This document shows, in pieces, positions 5,314 through 7,682 of a stretch of DNA of 7,682 bases (positions within the stretch are counted from its first letter, which is position 1; every line of letters starts with the position of its first letter). Source of the DNA: an uncultured Nannocystaceae bacterium (GTDB taxonomy: Bacteria; Myxococcota_A; Polyangia; Nannocystales; Nannocystaceae); contig CALKDV010000169.1 in NCBI GenBank assembly GCA_938084085.1, forward strand, positions 1-7,682, in the 5' to 3' direction. Under the pieces are notes generated by a model that had not been told where the DNA came from, did not search any database, and saw nothing but the letters and a program-made list of their open reading frames with translations. A program made the translations under genes and the position numbers.

Positions 5314-6087
5314 ATGGGCAGTTTGTTTTTCGCCTTCACCCTCGGCGGCGCCTTCTGGGTGGGCGTGTTGGCCGCGCGTCGGATGCGAGATTGGGGCGAC
5401 ACCGGGCGGATGCTCGAGGCCAACCTTGACCACGGACCCGAGCGATTGCCCGCGGCGCAAACCGAGGTCCGTGGACGCATCCGCGCGCTCGTCGCGGAGC
5501 GGCTCGAGGGGCAAATTCAGATGGCGGCCGCGCTCCCTGCTGGGACGGGGATGGGAGGCGTTCGGGCGCTCGCATCCGCGGACGCGTGGGCGAGTGCCGC
5601 GGGTGGATCAGGCGAGGAGGGAGGCGACCTGCTCGCGGTGCGCGTGGGGGATGTGCTGTTGCTCGAGCTGGGGGAGCGAGAGGTCGCCGGCGACTACATT
5701 GTCGAGGGTGTGGTGAGCCTCCGCGAGGGAGTTACCGATCGCAGGGTCGTGGTGATCCGTGACGGCGATCGCGAGCGATGTGTGGTCCTGGAGCCGGCCC
5801 GAGGCGTGGCGCTGGTGCTCGAGACACTCCACGATCACGGCTGGTCGGGCGAGCCCGCGAGATCCCTGCGGGTCGACGGCCAAGACTTCTCCTTGGAGCG
5901 CCGAGGGCAGTCCAGCGCGGTCGGGGTGGGTGCTCACGGTCGACCGGCCCGCTCGCGGGTGGCCACCTACGTGTATCGAAGCCTCGACGGCGGGGTGCTC
6001 TGGCTCGAGCGGTGGGGGCACGACATCGTCGCGGCCTGCGGTCGAGAGGTGCCTTCGCACGGAATTCGCAGGCTCCCAGGCTCTTAA
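5314..6087 (+). CDS. membrane-anchored protein with DUF4178-like domain
   Basis: This 257-aa protein has one hydrophobic segment at residues 3-20 followed by RRMR, which by the positive-inside rule points to a single anchor with the soluble part in the cytoplasm. A charged region follows (25-70, partly helical), then a Gly/Ala-rich linker (75-105). The soluble beta-rich domain (about 105-255) contains VGDVLLLELGER, DYIVEGVVSLREG and, near the end, LWLERWGHDIVAACG. The order of a 'y.VEGvv.l.eg' strand, a central strand and a closing 'l.le.wg' strand resembles DUF4178, a family without an established function; this is recognition by eye. The start ATG 5314-5316 places the membrane segment at the N-terminus. 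The frame is open 75 codons further upstream, but that part reads as non-coding and overlaps the cluster's promoter. It is divergent from the E1-alpha gene and shares the control region, with no sequence-based functional link. Confidence 0.75.
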   Translation: MGSLFFAFTLGGAFWVGVLAARRMRDWGDTGRMLEANLDHGPERLPAAQTEVRGRIRALVAERLEGQIQMAAALPAGTGMGGVRALASADAWASAAGGSGEEGGDLLAVRVGDVLLLELGEREVAGDYIVEGVVSLREGVTDRRVVVIRDGDRERCVVLEPARGVALVLETLHDHGWSGEPARSLRVDGQDFSLERRGQSSAVGVGAHGRPARSRVATYVYRSLDGGVLWLERWGHDIVAACGREVPSHGIRRLPGS

Positions 6088-6482
6088 GACGGGCGCGGCT
6101 TCTCATCTGAACGCTGGGCGTGGAGTGCCCGCAGCGCGGCGGCGGCGGCGGACCTTACAGCGCGCCACGCCGCGGAGTTCGTCAAAATGGCGCGCTCGAA
6201 GCCATCGCTGCCCTGGGTTTCGTACAGGTCATGGACGGCCTCGTCGACCGCACCGATCGTCTCGTGGAGTTCATCGCCAAGCAAGGAGCGCTCGGCGAGG
6301 GCGTCGAGGATCTTGGGGGGCGTCGAGGAGGACTCGAATTGAAGGATCGCGGCGTGGCGCAGCATGCCCGCGTACGACCGCTGGCGCGCCGGCGGAGCGG
6401 CCAACATCTTCAAGCTCGCGGTGAGAGCGTCGAGGTCGCCACGAAGTCGCGCCGGAGAGGCTGGGAGACGCGAATCAGCCAC
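6084..6482 (-). CDS. unknown small helical protein, coupled to the SDR gene
   Basis: This 132-aa product is read from GTG 6480-6482. That start overlaps the SDR stop codon by eight bases (GTGGCTGA), suggesting translational coupling. The sequence is Ala/Leu/Arg rich and looks almost wholly alpha-helical, with segments such as LRGDLDALTASLKMLAAPP (14-32) and AAAAALRALHAQR near the C-terminus. No signal peptide, membrane segment or catalytic motif is visible. An internal ATG (Met26) is a less likely start. Its stop codon lies in the TTAA at 6084-6087 that also ends the convergent plus-strand gene. I do not recognise the family. The overlap suggests a role alongside the SDR. Confidence 0.7.
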   Translation of the reverse strand: MADSRLPASPARLRGDLDALTASLKMLAAPPARQRSYAGMLRHAAILQFESSSTPPKILDALAERSLLGDELHETIGAVDEAVHDLYETQGSDGFERAILTNSAAWRAVRSAAAAALRALHAQRSDEKPRPS

Positions 6483-7302
6483 GATCGAGTTTTTGTCGAC
6501 CGCGCTCGTAGGCCATGCGGGCGAGGCGAGGGAAGCCTTCGGGGGTGGCGCGTTTGAGCCGCCACAGCCATCGGCCGTCGTTCATGGGGACGATGGTGCT
6601 CTTGCCGGCCAAGGCCTGATCCACGGCGATCCTCGCGACGTCGCCCGCTTGGATTTTTGAGCGCTTCATCATTCCGCGCGCGAGCTTTTTTTCTTTCTCT
6701 CGAAAGATGCCGCGCGCGTCCTCGAGAATTTTGGTCTCGAAGAAGGTAGGGCACAATGCGCTCACCGTGATGCCCTCTCGGGCGTACTCCGTGGATAGGG
6801 TCTCGCTGAGCGAGATGACCGCGGCTTTGGTGACGTTGTAGGGAGACATACGGGGCGCGTTGAGCAAGCCCGCGGCGGAGGCGACGTTGAGGATGGCGCC
6901 CCCCCCTGCGGCTCGCAGCTGCGGGACGAAGGCGCGGCAGCCGTAGATGACCCCCCACAGATTGATCCCGACGATCCACTCCCAGTCGTCGAGAGAGATG
7001 TCCTCGAAGGGGCCACTGACCGCGACGCCAGCGTTGTTGGCGACAAAGTCGACCGGGCCGAGCGTCTCAAGTCCGTGCGCCGCGGCGCGCTCGAGAACCT
7101 CCATCTTTGAGACGTCACCCGCGAAGATCTCTGCCTTCACGCCATGACCTTCGACCTCCAGCTTGACGGCGGCGAGCGCCTCTTCTTGGATGTCGAGGAG
7201 CAGGAGGTCACAGCCGCGTGCGGCGAGTTCAACCGACAGGGCTCTGCCGAGCCCGCTCGCCGCGCCCGTGACCACTGCGCGCTTTGGAATTCGCGAGGAC
7301 AT
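6475..7302 (-). CDS. short-chain dehydrogenase/reductase (SDR), NAD(H)-type
   Basis: This 275-aa classical SDR oxidises or reduces an alcohol/carbonyl substrate using a nicotinamide cofactor. The Rossmann motif is TGAASGLG (12-19), with Asp37 at the end of the second strand, which favours NAD(H) over NADP(H). GDVS is at 62-65 and NNAG at 89-92. The catalytic tetrad is Asn114 (in GINLWG), Ser142, Tyr155 and Lys159 (YNVTK). The C-terminal 40 residues are basic (RWLWRLKRATPEGF, then ARMAYERGRQ) and likely shape the substrate pocket or oligomer contacts. ATG 7300-7302 is preferred because it puts the first strand at the N-terminus; the frame is open upstream to a GTG at 7359, but that would overlap the preceding gene. 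The gap to that gene is 13 bases and the next gene overlaps it, so the three form an operon. No Shine-Dalgarno is evident. The substrate cannot be named. Confidence 0.93.
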   Translation of the reverse strand: MSSRIPKRAVVTGAASGLGRALSVELAARGCDLLLLDIQEEALAAVKLEVEGHGVKAEIFAGDVSKMEVLERAAAHGLETLGPVDFVANNAGVAVSGPFEDISLDDWEWIVGINLWGVIYGCRAFVPQLRAAGGGAILNVASAAGLLNAPRMSPYNVTKAAVISLSETLSTEYAREGITVSALCPTFFETKILEDARGIFREKEKKLARGMMKRSKIQAGDVARIAVDQALAGKSTIVPMNDGRWLWRLKRATPEGFPRLARMAYERGRQKLDRG

Positions 7303-7315
7303 GGACGGCAGCTTA

Positions 7316-7682
7316 TCAGGGACCTGCGAGGGGGACGACCAGGCTGGTGTGCGGGGCACCGGTGGTCGAGGAGATCGAGAGGATCGGGCCGCCGTCCACG
7401 TTGGCCAACACCCCGAGGTGAAGGACCATCCCAGGGAGTTCGGCGGGGTCCACCGCGCTCAGCGCCTGACAGATCGCGGGGTCACCGCCGAGGTCAGGGT
7501 GGGCGACGACCACGCGCTTGGTCGGTAGCATGATTCGCCCCACGAGGTCGGCCTCGGGCGCCTCGTGCGGCACCTCAAGCTCCTCGTGATGGGCCAAAAA
7601 CAGCAACTCGGGGGCGCCGCCGCTTGGGCCTGCGGTGAAGACCTGCCACGCCCCGGGTCGGACGGCGACATGGGCCTGCGCC
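7316..7682 (-). CDS. unknown protein, C-terminal part only (gene enters from the right edge)
   Basis: The minus-strand frame is open from the right edge to tandem stops TGA TAA at about 7313-7318, giving 121 residues without the N-terminus. The reading has regular hydrophobic strands: PGAWQVFTAG, PELLFLAHHEELEVP, DLVGRIMLP, KRVVVAHPDLGG, MVLHLGVLANVDGGPILSIS and TSLVVPLAGP. This pattern suggests a compact alpha/beta or beta-rich domain. Codon choice is GC-rich like its neighbours. There is no membrane segment in the visible part and no motif that I can assign to a family. The SDR start follows 13 bases after the stop, so they are likely co-transcribed. An internal TTG near 7606 is possible as a start, but the frame upstream reads as coding, so the gene most likely extends beyond the window. 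Confidence 0.75.
   Translation of the reverse strand, partial: AQAHVAVRPGAWQVFTAGPSGGAPELLFLAHHEELEVPHEAPEADLVGRIMLPTKRVVVAHPDLGGDPAICQALSAVDPAELPGMVLHLGVLANVDGGPILSISSTTGAPHTSLVVPLAGP

Noticed and set aside
1..7682. CRISPR arrays, tRNA or rRNA genes, insertion sequences, phage genes
   Set aside because: I saw no repeat-spacer pattern, cloverleaf, transposase motif or terminal inverted repeat pair in the window.

Overview
This is a GC-rich, densely packed bacterial chromosomal window. Codon third positions are mostly G or C, the E2 linker is Ala/Pro rich, and the protein style resembles Myxococcota and related former Deltaproteobacteria. That placement is an inference from style; there is no rRNA or marker gene to confirm it.

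Layout from left to right: (1) bases 1-86, minus strand, hold the possible start of a gene that runs off the left edge. (2) Bases 87-308 are intergenic, with an inverted repeat and a weak promoter candidate. (3) Bases 309-5041, minus strand, hold a four-gene 2-oxo acid dehydrogenase cluster. In transcription order it is E1-alpha-like, E1-beta-like (4-base ATGA overlap), E2 dihydrolipoyl acyltransferase (14-base gap) and E3 dihydrolipoyl dehydrogenase (67-base gap). (4) Bases 5042-5313 are a divergent control region. It holds a sigma70-like promoter and a 15-base palindrome for the cluster, and a possible leaderless promoter for the plus-strand gene. (5) Bases 5314-6087, plus strand, encode a protein with one N-terminal membrane anchor and a DUF4178-like soluble domain. 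(6) Bases 6084-7682, minus strand, form a second probable operon: a partial unknown gene at the right edge, a short-chain dehydrogenase/reductase (SDR), and an unknown helical 131-132 aa protein. The plus-strand gene and this operon meet tail to tail and share a TTAA that supplies both stop codons.

The first cluster looks at first like an ordinary branched-chain or pyruvate dehydrogenase complex. E2 and E3 keep their catalytic residues: the lipoyl Lys and the HRxxDG motif in E2, and the redox cysteines and the His/Glu pair in E3. The two E1 subunits do not. E1-beta aligns without gaps to canonical E1-beta around the active site, yet it has Ser where the thiamine-activating Glu should be and Ala where the HSQ-motif His should be. 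E1-alpha has GEG instead of GDG and Gln instead of the metal-binding Asn. It also lacks the usual YR tyrosine and most of the HxHSxSDD/YR loop. Both genes are intact, tightly overlapped and free of frameshifts, so this looks like a maintained divergent or pseudo-enzymatic E1 rather than decay. It is the strongest candidate in the window for something undescribed.
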